Position numbers and translations under genes: made by a program. 64,000 bases of DNA from Lampris incognitus (taxonomy: Eukaryota > Chordata > Actinopteri > Lampriformes > Lampridae). Below are positions 11,241 through 22,100 of the stretch, in pieces. Location: the NCBI RefSeq assembly GCF_029633865.1, contig NC_079219.1, forward strand, positions 55,099,672 to 55,163,671, given 5' to 3'. Numbering within the stretch: the first letter of the stretch is position 1; every line of letters starts with the position of its first letter. The notes beneath the pieces were generated by a model. The model was not told the DNA's origin, did no database searches, and saw only the letters and a list, made by a program, of their open reading frames with translations.

Positions 11241-11292
11241 ATCATTCATTCATTCATTCATTCATTCATTCATTCATTCAGTCATTCATTTA
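11241..11292. repeat. (CATT)n microsatellite
   Basis: About 12 ATTC units with one ATTCAGTC interruption. Confidence 0.95.
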
Positions 11293-11570
11293 CTGTCTGC
11301 TCACTTTATCCAAATCAGGTTCACCTACCATGCTTGGTTTTGAACTGTAGAAGGACTGTTACTGATATTACAGTTTGTTTTTTACTGCTAACATGGATTG
11401 GTCAAATCTGAAGTCACATATGAAAACTCTTCACACAGCCAGCGAAACAGAAGTCTGTGTGGCCCAAACGGTGAATCGTTTTCCACTGCTTTCACACAAA
11501 ATGCCTTCAGAGACCACATTTTCCAAAATCCATGACATCCATTCTCATTCATACTCCACCACCTGCAAAG
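11293..11570. other. Unassigned spacer
   Basis: No recognised feature. Confidence 0.4.
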
Positions 11571-11812
11571 CACTATATATACACACACATATATGTATAT
11601 ATACACACACACATACATACATACATACATACACACACATATATATATATACATACATACATATACACACATATTTATATATATGTACATACATACATAC
11701 ACACACACACATATATATACATACATACATATACACATATATTTATTTATATATATGTACATACATACATATGTATATATATGTCTATACATATATATGT
11801 ACAGCACATGCT
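11571..11812. repeat. (TA/CATA/CA)n compound microsatellite
   Basis: About 240 bp of alternating TATA, CATA and CACA runs. Tyr/Ile/His-rich open frames on both strands are artefacts. Confidence 0.95.
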
Positions 11813-12254
11813 TCAAACGCTAACACGCTGTTTTCAAATCTGTTCAAAACACATTCAAAACACAATGATGGCACACTTCGTGCATTTCTGCAGTAACTAT
11901 ACATATTGGAATATATAGAAAATCTGAGCAGAATAGTTACAATAAAAAGAAATAATTATCATTCCAAACACAGATGATTTCAGCTGAAAGCCTACCCTGG
12001 TGCCCTGTTTTTAGTCTCGCCACCAAACAGACAAAACAGATGGCTTTAGAAGGATTTTGTTTGGAAACGTGGATGAAGGAAGACCGGTTGGTGGGGAAAG
12101 AGGAGGGGCAGGCAGAGGGAGAACGTGTGGAGGACCAAGAGTGGTGGTCTCTGATGAGATGAGGGCCACAATTACTGACCGTGTTGTAAACCGTGGCCTC
12201 CGGATGACAAGAGACCGGTTTTAATGGTGCGACCAAGTCTGCAGCGGTCAACAG
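11813..12254. other. Unassigned sequence
   Basis: No recognised gene or repeat. Confidence 0.4.
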
Positions 12255-12260
12255 TTGCAT

Positions 12261-12615
12261 CATCCATCCATCCATTATCCAAACCGCTTATTCTGCTCTC
12301 AGGGTCGCCGGGATGCTGGAGCCTATCCCAGCAGTCACTGGGTGGCAGGCGGGGAGACGCCCTGGAAAGGCCGCCAGTCCATCGCACACACACATTCACA
12401 CCTAGGGACAATTCAGTACGGCCGATTCACCTGACCTACATGTCTTTGGACTGTGGGAGGAAACCGGAGCCCCCGGAGGAAACCCACGCAGACACGGGGA
12501 GAACATGCGAACTCCACACAGAGGACGACCCCCAAGGTTGGACTACCCCGGGGCTCGAACCCAGGACCTTATTGCTGTGAGGCGACCGCGCTAACCACTG
12601 CGCCACCGTGCCGCC
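12261..12615 (-). repeat. SINE family B, full length
   Basis: Complete reverse-oriented copy from the CCATCC tail to the head complement GCGCCACCGTGCCGCC. A possible 6-bp target duplication TTGCAT lies at 12255-12260 and 12621-12626. Confidence 0.88.
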
Positions 12616-12689
12616 TCTGATTGCATGTATGTTTTTCAAAATCAACACCTACTTCTGAGTTGCATCAATTGAACGACATCTCCAGCAAA

Positions 12690-13990
12690 ACAACAGGTGA
12701 GATGTGCGTCCTTCAGCGGTAATTGAACTACATATTAATTACAGTACAATACAGTATGTTTACATTTTTACTTGTACTGACATTTTGAATTATATTGATT
12801 GTTTTGTGTTTTACAGTAGGATCCAAAGGTTGCCCCCCGCGGGAGGGAGAGGCAGAATGGCCTCAGATGTGCAGGAAATTGCCATTGCTGACATGGTAAT
12901 TGGCAGCAATGCAATAAAACTGCAGGAAATTTGGGACAGAGTGCTGACAGACAATATCGCTTTTTGGGAATGTGAATACAGTCAGCACCATGACAATTGC
13001 CAGAGCCCCAGCAAACATAAAATAAGGATGAAGCAGATGTACTCTGCACCCGTTGAGACAAACGGTGAAGGTGTGAAAGAACTCGGGTATCGATATGTCA
13101 AGGTAAGATGTCAGTTCAATAACCAAACACGGTACATACGCGGCTATGCATAATGTATAAAGTACTGTAAAACTGTGGATTTACTGTATTTTAGAGAGTG
13201 ATGGAGATGGAAGCACATACGTTGATCTTTGTGGATGAAGCTGGGTTCAACCTGGCGAGAACACGCCGCAGGGGAAGAAATGTGAGTGGACGGCGAGCAA
13301 CCGTGGACGTCCCAGGCCAGAGAGGAGCTAGCATCACAATGTGTGCAGCACTGTCCAGTGATGGTTTGCTGTTACACAAACCGCTCATTGGCTCATTTCT
13401 TTTCTGGATGACCTGCATAATGGACTTGTGCCAGCGGAGGAGAGAAGTCGAGGCGCAGGAAACTCCCCTACCTTCGTTGTTGTGTGGGATGATGTGGCCT
13501 TGCACCACTCTGCCGCAGTCAGACTGGCTTGCTGCACATCCCAAGATGTCCGTACTACTCCTGCCTCCGTACTACCCCTTCCTAAACCCCTTCCATAGTA
13601 CGCCTACCTCCATACTACCCCTTCCTAAACCCTGTAGAGGAGTTTTTCTCTGCGTGGAGGTGGAAGGCTTATGACCACCATCCACATGACCAGATGTCCT
13701 TACTGGACGCCATGAATGAATGCCGGGTGCGGAGACCTTTCTCCTGAAGACTGCCAGGGTTGGATAGGCCATTCCAGAAGATAAGAAAGTTGAATCAGTT
13801 CATCTGGATACAACGTTTATTGACAGTTAATAAATGTTGTATCAAATGAACTGATTCAACTTTGATTTTCTTACCTGGATTATTGAGCATGCATAAAGAC
13901 ATTCCAGAAGATACTTTCCAAGACGCATCGCCAGAGAAGACATCGGATGAGATGTTGGTGAGAACTTGCGGCCAATTGCAAGAGAGAGCC
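12690..13990 (+). pseudogene. IS630/Tc1-superfamily DDE transposase gene with introns, disrupted
   Basis: Relic of a fish transposase related to the IS630-like group. A first segment (about 12815-13102: RIQRLPPAGGRGRMASDVQ...DMVIGSNAIKLQEIWDR...KIRMKQMYSAPVE...YRYVK) resembles its helix-turn-helix region. It is followed by a 92-bp GT-AG intron (13103-13194), then RVMEMEAHTLIFVDEAGFNL (first Asp), VVVWDDVALHH (second Asp) and PFLNPVEEFFSAWRWK (catalytic Glu). An earlier intron, about 12691-12814, is suggested by AACAGGTGAGAT and TTGTGTTTTACAG. Damage: degenerate middle region, a 43-bp tandem duplication at 13567-13652 that shifts the frame, a hairpin insertion in the C-terminus, and a TGA near its end. 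Confidence 0.82.
13784..13899. mobile_element. 116-bp hairpin insertion inside the transposase relic
   Basis: Flanked by a perfect 14-bp target duplication, CATTCCAGAAGATA, at 13770-13783 and 13900-13913. Removing it restores the reading CQGWIGHSRRYFPRRIARED across the junction. The first about 75 bp form an imperfect hairpin (AAGTTGAATCAGTTCATC pairs with its complement ending 13863). No coding capacity. The duplication is longer than usual for cut-and-paste MITEs, so retroposition is possible. Confidence 0.85.
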
Positions 13991-14129
13991 TGGAATTTGC
14001 AGCCCTGGAATTTCAGGAATTTGGGTTGATTTTTTTCCCACAACTTTATATTTTTCGCAGGTAAATTACGATTTGAAGCAAATTGCTGCATTTCTGATTC
14101 ATTGGTGTTACTTATACTTCAGTACAGTC

Positions 14130-15140
14130 AGTAAAGTGAAAAGGTGTTGTTCTTGTTCTGTAGTGAAAAACCAGTTTACGTGAAAAATCCTTTCAAAGTG
14201 TTTCTGGGAACTACCATTTCCAAAGACCTGACATGGGGGACCAACAACAACTCCATCCTCAAAAGGGTCCAGCAGAGCATGTTCTTTCTGCAGCGACTGA
14301 GGAAATTTGGTCTCCCGCAGGAGCTGTTGAGCCGGTTCTACGCCGCAAGTCATTGAATCTGTCCTGTGCACATCCATCACCGTCTGGTTTGGAGCAGCAA
14401 CACAACAGGACAGGGACAGACTGCAGCCAACAGTAAAGCCACTTTATTTTGTCATTGTATTCTTACAATGAATGTGTTCTCTGCATTTAAACCATCCTAT
14501 TGTGTAGGAGCAGCGGGCAGCTGCAGCGCCCGGGGACCAACTCCAGTTCTTCTTTCCATTGCCTTGCTCAGGGGCACAGACAGGAGTATTAACCCAAACA
14601 CGCATGTCTTTTTGATGGTGGGAGGAAACCGGAGCACCCGAAGGAAACCCACGCAGACACGGGGAGAACGTGCAAACTCCACACGGAAAGGACCTGGGAC
14701 GGCCTGGGGTTCAAACCCAGGACCTTCTTGCTGTGAGGCAACAGTGCTAACCGCTGGGCCACAGCACCGCCGTAAGGACGGCAGAAAAATCATTGGCACT
14801 CCCCTGCCCACCCTGCAGGACTTGTACACATCTAGAGCCCGGAAACCAGTACAGACCCCCACACCCAGGACACAAGTCTGTCTGAGCTCCTACCCTCTGA
14901 CAAGCACTGCAGAGCAATGTGCACCAAAACCACCAGACATAGGTACAGTTTTTCCTCACAGGCCTCTCATGAACACTTAGCAGCATAGTGCAATAATGCA
15001 CACTTGCTATGTAAATATGACACTCTGTAAATTCCTCCCCCCCCCCTTTCCGGTCAACACGTCTCACCTACATATCTACGATATACACTACCTCTTTAAA
15101 CCAGACAAGCAATACAAATGTTTGTGCAATACAATGCGCA
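14130..15140 (+). pseudogene. L2/CR1-like LINE 3' end, interrupted by a SINE
   Basis: Terminal part of a reverse transcriptase ORF: FLGTTISKDLTWGTNNNS, VQQSMFFLQRLRKFGLPQEL; then, after a frameshift near 14350, VIESVLCTSITVWFGAA and QDRDRLQPTV. It resumes after the SINE with RTAEK, LPTLQDLYTSRARK and a degenerate C-terminus to about 14980. The interval to about 15140 is probably 3' UTR. I assign the L2 or CR1/Rex1 group from the FLxxLRKFGLP and QDLYTSR motifs; which of the two is uncertain. Confidence 0.75.
14437..14771 (-). repeat. SINE family C, nested in the LINE
   Basis: Family C shares the tRNA-like head and first half with family B (B-box region, GTTCTCCCCGTGTCTGCGTG) but has a different 3' half: GCCCCTGAGCAAGGCAATGG, AGCTGCCCGCTGCTCCTAC, TGCAGAGAACACATTCATTG. 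GTAA flanks it at 14433-14436 and 14772-14775, and the LINE reading resumes across the site, fixing the insertion. Confidence 0.88.
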
Positions 15141-15282
15141 GTTGTAAATACACATATAACTGCTGTATACTGGTCACAAATTATTGCTGTTATTGTTATA
15201 ATTATAAATATACAATGTATTGTATAATTATATAATAGATAATAGATAAATATATATTATATTTTTAGTATATAACATAAGG

Positions 15283-15459
15283 ACAATAACTTATAAAGTT
15301 ATATTAGTACAATGTGATATATAAGCAATATACTATATAAGTACAATAACTTGTAAAGTTATAGTATTAGTATAATATGATATATAAGCAATATAAGCAT
15401 AATAACTTATAAAGTTGTATTAGTATAATGTGATATATAAGCAATATACTATACAAGCA
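15283..15459. repeat. AT-rich tandem repeat, about 3 units of 56-61 bp
   Basis: Three imperfect units each containing AATAACTTATAAAGTTRTA and TGATATATAAGCAATATA. The inner AACTTATAAAGTT is itself palindromic. Confidence 0.85.
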
Positions 15460-16597
15460 TAATAAATGATCGATTATTCAGCCATAACAAAACTCTTGTG
15501 TAGGTTTGACATACCGGTTGTGCACACAAACCTCCCGTAATATATGAAATTATTCCATTTATTTCTTTTTTTGTTGTTTGTTTTTTTGACTGGAGTCAAA
15601 TTCCCCGTATGTACAGGCACCCTCCGCCAGTACAGTTGGTTCTGATTCTAAATCTGGTTCTGATTCAGTGTTGTGGTCCGACGAGCTTGTTTTGAGACAC
15701 GCATGGGGTGTTTTTGGTGGTCTGAGTGAGTTTTGGTGGTGAGATTTACTGTTGGGGCCATGGTGCATGTTGGTATGAGGCGTTTTGTAAAATTGGCTTG
15801 ACCGACGCTTGTTAGCAATCGAGAGGGAAAAACTGTAGTATTGTCATAGCTATTATTTCATTATGGGTCCCCAGTAAATAGGAGTCAAAAAACTGAGCAT
15901 CTTATAAGACGGGTCCAGTATTTGTCGTATGTGCCTACGAGGCAAAGTTGTGTAGAAAGTTCAGCTGGGGCCTCGTGTGTCAGTCGTTGCTATGGGCAAA
16001 TGTGTTCCTGCACACCCACGGGATTTTTTAGCCCTGAGGTGTGACTCAGAGACCAGTGTAGGACCCGGCTAACCCCTGGATTCAGACACCGGTCGGCTAA
16101 CACTGACGTCTTTGCAGGCCTGGGTGACTGCTCGTTGCAAGAGGTAGACAATAGATGTTAGGAGCAGGGAATTACAAATAACCATCATGCTTTGCGACTG
16201 CCTGTCAGACAAACTTGAGGGCTAAAAAAATTCCACGAGTGTGTAAGAACACATTTGCCTGTAGTAACGACTGATACGGGGAGGCCCCTGGTGAGAGGCG
16301 AGGTTTACCTGCTAGCTAGCAACTGTAACTGCCCCTGAAATTCGAGAAGTCGACGTCTAAACAACCGAAGAGACAGATTTAATGAAATCATTTCTACGCC
16401 GACTCTTCCTTCGTGCACCGAGAAGGACGAGGCTGCAGCACTGACGGACAGGTGGCCGTACTGTCGCCACAGCATTCGGTTTCCTTTGCGGAGAACGAGC
16501 ACGAGCCCTGCAGAGCATGAACCCTGCACACTCTGCAACTGGTTCGAGTGACAGCATGAACTTCTGAATGCTGGTAAAGAGACATAAGTAAATAATA
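15460..16597. other. No recognised feature
   Basis: Mixed DNA; no known repeat or coding sequence recognised. Confidence 0.4.
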
Positions 16598-17030
16598 GGG
16601 CGTCCGGGTGGCGTGATGGTCTATTCCATTGCCTACTAACGCGGGGGTCACCGGTTCGAATCCCCGCGTTGCCTCCGGCTTGGTCAGGCATCCCTACAGA
16701 CACATTTGGCTGTGTCTACAGGCGGGAAGCCGGATGTCGCTGCACTAGCGCCTCCTCTGGTCGGCCGGGGCGCCTGTTCGGGGGGGCTTGAGGGAATAGT
16801 GTGATCCTCCCACGCGCTACGTCCCCCTGGTGAAACTTCCTCACTGTCAGGTGAAAAAAAAAACGGCTGGCAACTCCACATGTTTCGGAGGAGGCATGGG
16901 GTAATGTGGTAGTCTGAAGCCCCCCGCCCCCACCCCGCCCCGATCAGCAGAGGAGGTGGAGCAAAGACCGGGGATGGCTCGGAAGAGTGGGGTGATTGGC
17001 CAAATACAATTGGGAGAAAAAGGGGAAAAA
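16598..17030 (+). repeat. SINE family A, full length
   Basis: Complete copy: head GGCGTCCGGGTGGCGTG, perfect B-box GGTTCGAATCC, body and A-rich tail. Flanks AAGTAAATAATA and AGATAAATAACA look like a decayed target duplication. Confidence 0.9.
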
Positions 17031-20028
17031 TCCAAAAGATAAATAACAATAATGATGGAGGAAAATATGCTCAGTCATTGAATGACAGGATAAAGGCGAT
17101 ATAAAGATAGATACGTTTCTTGACTTGCCGAAAACCAAATTAAAACTTGTAAATTATTTAAGGCGACAGCTGAACTGATACGCGCCGTCCCAGCACAGCA
17201 TGGCACGACTCAGCTCATAAGTCACTTAATGACCCCCGCTTTGTTGGATGACATCGCCCAACCCGGAGGAAGCCAGAGTTATTACTGTACCGCCCCACGC
17301 GAGAGAGGCTAAATGGATGGGATCGGGGGGGGGGAGTGGAGAGGACAGGAAAAAGGGGGGGTGTACAGTAGATAAGGAGGGAGAGTGACGGAAGGAGGAG
17401 GAAAACGAAGAGAGCGGCAGAAAAGTCGAGGGACAGGTGAAGACGGAGGAGTCTCTTCTGGGAGCGTCAGGGGTGATTGGTGTTAAAGTCGCCAGGAGGT
17501 AAAGGAGCCCCTTTATGCTCGTGTCACCTCACGCACTCGCATGTAAAGCGAGCGCACACAGACACACACACACACACACACACACACACAAGTGCGCTAC
17601 ACGTTCGCAGACAAACAGAATCTTTTGTGAGCACACGTTACTGTCGCATTTGATGCAACTCGGATGACTCGACTCATAACTGTCGTACATTTATAATTCA
17701 ACATCCCCACCTTTACCCCACCTAAACCCCCACCTCTAACAGCCAGCACACGCACACACGTGCGCACAAGCATGCACGCACAGATGCAGCCATGCATGCA
17801 CATACATTTAAGTGTTAATTTGACTCGCCAGGAAGGGAAATAGTGTGATCCACTTGAGCAGGTCCCCGGACGTAAATCTAAAGGCAGCGTGGGGAGCATG
17901 CAGAGCAATCAAGTGATAAGGCTTATTATCTGAGAGGAGCTATATTCTAAGACTTATTATCTACCAGGAGTTAAATGACTTTCAGGTCCTCAAAGGCCCG
18001 ATGGCCCGGTTTGACTTGGCAGGAGGGGGGGGAGAAGGAGGAGGCTGGAGGAGAAGCGGTAACCAGACCGAGAGAGAGAGGGAGAGAGACACACACACAC
18101 ACACAGAGCTTGGGAGGGAGGAAGTAAGCACACGCAGAGGTGAGAAAGGAGAGAGAGAGTTGAAGGGGAAAGGAAATGAGGAGGCAGGCAGGCCACAGAG
18201 ATAGAGGGAGAGAAGAGGGGGGGGGGGGAGGAGTGAGAGAGGGGGGAGGGAGAGCGCAGAAGGGATGATTCATCGGTGTAGGCAGTCATTTTTACCGTCC
18301 CCTCGCAACTGCTGCGAAACCAATTTGCTGGTTCGGGGAGGGAAATTTACTTCACTGCGTCCTCGTTGTTACTGTACAGCTTCTCTTAATGAAGGCATTC
18401 TTGTGATGTGATATTTGAGCAGCTTTTTGAGGTGATTAGGATGGCCGGTGACGCCGCTCTTGAGTTGGGACGCTAATGTTTTGCAGAGGCGGAAGTTTGA
18501 GATGTCAGCGTCACCGTCACCACTCAAAAGTCACCCCCCCCCCCCCAAAAAAAAGAGCTGTTCATTCAGAAGGAACGTCGCTGCCAAACAAAAAACAAAA
18601 ATGAAATAAAACACTTTCAGTGTTTTCTGAGATTAGCCTCCCCCCCCAGACCAGTTTTTTGGGTGGAGCTAGCATCAGCTGTGGGTGCCCCGCTCAGAAT
18701 TGGCTGTGTGTAATTCCAAATAAGTTGACCGCGCATACAGTTTCTCATGAAAATACTTTACTTTCATAAAAAAATAAAATAAAAACTTAACTTACCTGGA
18801 TAGCAGTAAGAGGCCTGATTTCGACAGCAGAAATGCGGAAAACCAGTTCCATCGTTGTAAATACCGACCGGGTGCGATAACCACAGCTGCTGTATTCACA
18901 TTCTGCCCCTGCACCGTGGGTTTTGTTCTGTTCTGGAACAAAACCCACAACAAATAAACCGACAAACACAAGAAGCGGCCCCGATTGGTTAAGGTTACTC
19001 TTTATTATGAAGTGCCACAAAATGCTTTGTGTTCATTGTGCTTACATTGTCTGAATACTGGCTCAAAAAAACCCGGGAGATTCCCTCTCCGCGCCAGAGA
19101 ACCAAACCTCCGGAGATAAGGTATGTCGGATATCGCTATACAGCAGTAAAAACGTCTCAATCCAAAGGATTCTTTACAAAGCCTCTTGCAATAAATGATT
19201 ATTTAGTTTTAATCGTCATCCTTTAACTTGGAAATACAAAAAAAAGAAAAAAAAAGAAAAAAGAAACGAAAAAAAGAAGAGAGGTCAAGCTAGTACAAGG
19301 TTTTTAATTCTTCTCTACCTGAATTCTAGTTAGTTTCATTGTGCTACTTTCTTTAAGGTGGAGATGACTAGGATGGAAGTGCTTAGAGATAGCAGATCCG
19401 GAGCTCGTCGGAGGACACAGACAGACAGACAGACGGGCACACAACTCCGTTTTTCCCGCCTTAAGGCCACCCAGAGCGACACACGGCAACAAGCAAGTCA
19501 ATCGAACTAAACGCCGGAAAAGAAATAAAACCCTTTCCGACCACAATGCAACGCTTTAAGCGGCGCGCGAGGGAGCGCGAGGGTCGCCTTCGTGAGACGT
19601 GAGCGGTAACGGGACACACGTCGTGGCGGGAAACCTCCTCGCCATTGGTTTAGCGGCTAGCTAGCTAACTGTCACGACGGATCAGCCTGTTTGGCTAGCT
19701 CGGTGATGTGATCGCAACAGACGCGGCGCTCTCGGCTCTCGCTTTGCGTGATACGAAACAAGATTCACAAGAGCTGAAGGTTAGACACGGTCAATTACAA
19801 AGTACCTTTTCCAGCATCTCAGAAATGCTCAAGTAGACAAACCCACCGGGGATGTGTCGACTTATTTTGTGTATAGGAAGAGCTGAGAAAACCTGGTGTC
19901 CTTGCTGAGCTTGTGCTTTTCATATTGTGTTTAATGTGCTAGCGCTTTGTGCTTAAGGGGAAAGCACTGATGTTGAAGCATAATGTGTTGAAACCAACTT
20001 TGTGAGGATACACTTTAAAACGGGTTGG
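17031..20028. other. Long stretch without a recognised gene
   Basis: Contains a CA repeat at 17563-17591, a G/A-rich block at 17990-18260, poly-C/poly-A runs near 18533-18555, and a perfect 13-bp-arm hairpin at 18916-18948. The region 19480-19740 is relatively CpG-rich. I see no exon with coding character and no recognised transposon. Confidence 0.4.
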
Positions 20029-20266
20029 ACCCTTTAGTCGACCGGTTAACGTAGTCGCCCGTGGTGCGGGAGACCTGGGTTCGCGTCCCGGCTGTGGCTC
20101 CCCCCTGAATTCCCTACCATACAAACTCAGTCGAACTGCTCTTTGGCCCTGTGATGGCCCGGTGGCCTGTCCAGAGTGTCTCCCCGCCTGCCGCCCAGTG
20201 ACTGCTGGGATAGGCTCCAGCTTCCCCGCAACCCTGAGAGCAGGATAAGCGGTTTGGATAATGGAA
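20029..20266 (+). repeat. Composite SINE: distinct tRNA-like head joined to the family B tail
   Basis: The head (GACCGGTTAACGTAGTCGCC, B-box-like GGTTCGCGTCC) differs from those of families A-C. From about 20147 it becomes family B 3' sequence (CCCTGTGATGGCCCGGTGGC, GACTGCTGGGATAGGCTCCA, GAGCAGGATAAGCGG). Confidence 0.75.
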
Positions 20267-21015
20267 GAACTTTAAAATGAGGCCGAGGCTGAAGAACTCG
20301 GTGAATCCCACACATGGTTCTGCATGGTAACAACGCTAACACCTAGTAGGCTAGAACACCCTAAAAAAAAAAGACAGGTGGAAAATTATGGGAATGTGGT
20401 TGGAAAATAATTGCCCTTGGCAGTTGCCAGTGGCAGTTGGTGTCCACACATTAGGGGTATCACAGCTGGACAATATCAAACGTGACCGGCAAATGCTTAA
20501 ATTCACAAAGGGTGAGCTCCATTCATACCGTGCACAACTTCTCCATCGCTGAGTTGTAAATCCTAAAGACTCTTTGGTAAAATGCTCTGGCTCTGCCTCT
20601 GACTTAGGTTAGCAACCTCCGTCAGTGTCTTCAAACACACCGCTTTCATCCTATTTCCCTTGACAATGGGTCTAAATCTGTTACCGTCATATCCAACCAT
20701 ATCCTTTAAATTCAAACGCTAATGCAGGAAGGTAATTTCAAGCTATTGGCTCAAACTATCACTTGAGATGCAAATACAGTGATGCGATAACTACATCTAA
20801 CAGCGCAGGTAGAGGCTTTGTCCCCCCTGTGACTATAAATGAGCTTGGATATCAACCAGCCACTTCTCTAATCTCATTTCACTGTGATTATCAACACTCC
20901 ATGTCATATGGAGTCCATTACCTGACTCTTAACCAGATATCTTAGGGTTAGCATGACACCACGTTTCCTCTCTCCAGCCCAACCCCCGCCACAGTCCATC
21001 ATCTCAGTCACAGAC

Positions 21016-21017
<2 letters not shown>
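20267..21017. other. Unassigned sequence
   Basis: No recognised gene or repeat. Confidence 0.4.

Positions 21018-21096
<79 letters not shown>
21018..21096. repeat. (GT)n microsatellite
   Basis: About 38 uninterrupted GT units. Confidence 0.97.
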
Positions 21097-22100
21097 ACAT
21101 CTTTGTGTGGATTAAGCAATCTTACATTTTGCATGCATGTCTGTGTGCCCTCTGTCTGTCTTCCAAGGAGCTTCACAAATCTGGAGAAAAGGTTTCTGAG
21201 CTGCAGAGAACTGGGCTCAGCATTGCTAGGCTAGTTTTGGCCTGCTAGGGCTAGAATTAATGTAACTGCGGTCTACACAAGATCAAAATTAGCCTATCTT
21301 TAGGTATATCAGGACTACAGGCTAGGCCTAGGTTGGCTCAGTAGGGACAAAGCTGGCCTGTCGCGGACTAGCGGGGTCTATTTGGGTCAAGCTGCGACCA
21401 GATCTAAGTGCTAGCTTTTTCAACGGGGAAAAGGGTGCATGTGCAAAGTTCCACTAACTGCAGAGCTCACGAGCACTGGGAGTATGCGGTGCATAATACA
21501 GAGCGTTTCAACTTGAACCCTTTGACTTGTTTTTCACATGAAAGCATGGCGCCAGCTTGCCGAGCCTCTGTGCTACCTATTACTTTGTACCGCCCTCATC
21601 AAGTCTGACGTCCGCTTTAACCGTAGGCGAAATGTTTAACGTCAGGGCATAGCTAACGCGGGACTCTTGGGGTTAAGGTTAGCTTGCTCTAGGTTAAAAA
21701 AAACAAAACAAAATAACTTTTTCGGCCTCAAGGAAATGGGATCCCCTAACCCTAACATCTCAGACGCTCGCCTTTCCCTGAAGCTTAGCTTTCCTGCGGT
21801 CTGTTTCTGTAGCGCTGTTCACATTTGATCATATGGCTAACAAGCTTTAGCGTTTCACCTAGCATGTAAACCTACGAAGGCTAACGGTAGCCCGAGTTAG
21901 GCCTTTCAGGGTTTCGAGGGTTTCGCCCTGCAGTGGGATTCTGTCTTTTAACGGTAGGGCGTAGGTGTACCCGGGTGGGGGTGGGGGCTGGGGGGTCTGT
22001 CTCACAGTAGGCCTCAGTCCTAGCAGGCAGCTGATCCCAGTCTCTAGCCTACGTCCTATTTAAGTTCTACTCACTAAGAGGCAGGCAGTGCATAACAAGA
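21097..22100. other. Unassigned sequence rich in short CTAG-containing motifs
   Basis: Many degenerate GGCTAG/TTAGC motifs but no clear tandem period. No coding sequence recognised. Confidence 0.35.

Noticed and set aside
12224..12580. 118-aa open frame
   Set aside because: It lies within a SINE B copy.
16598..16680. tRNA gene
   Set aside because: It has a B-box, but the sequence continues into a SINE body present nine times in the window; all tRNA-like heads here (also 4926, 28159, 49278, 50202) belong to SINEs.
21738..21755. Telomere repeat
   Set aside because: Only about two CCCTAA units; too short to be meaningful.
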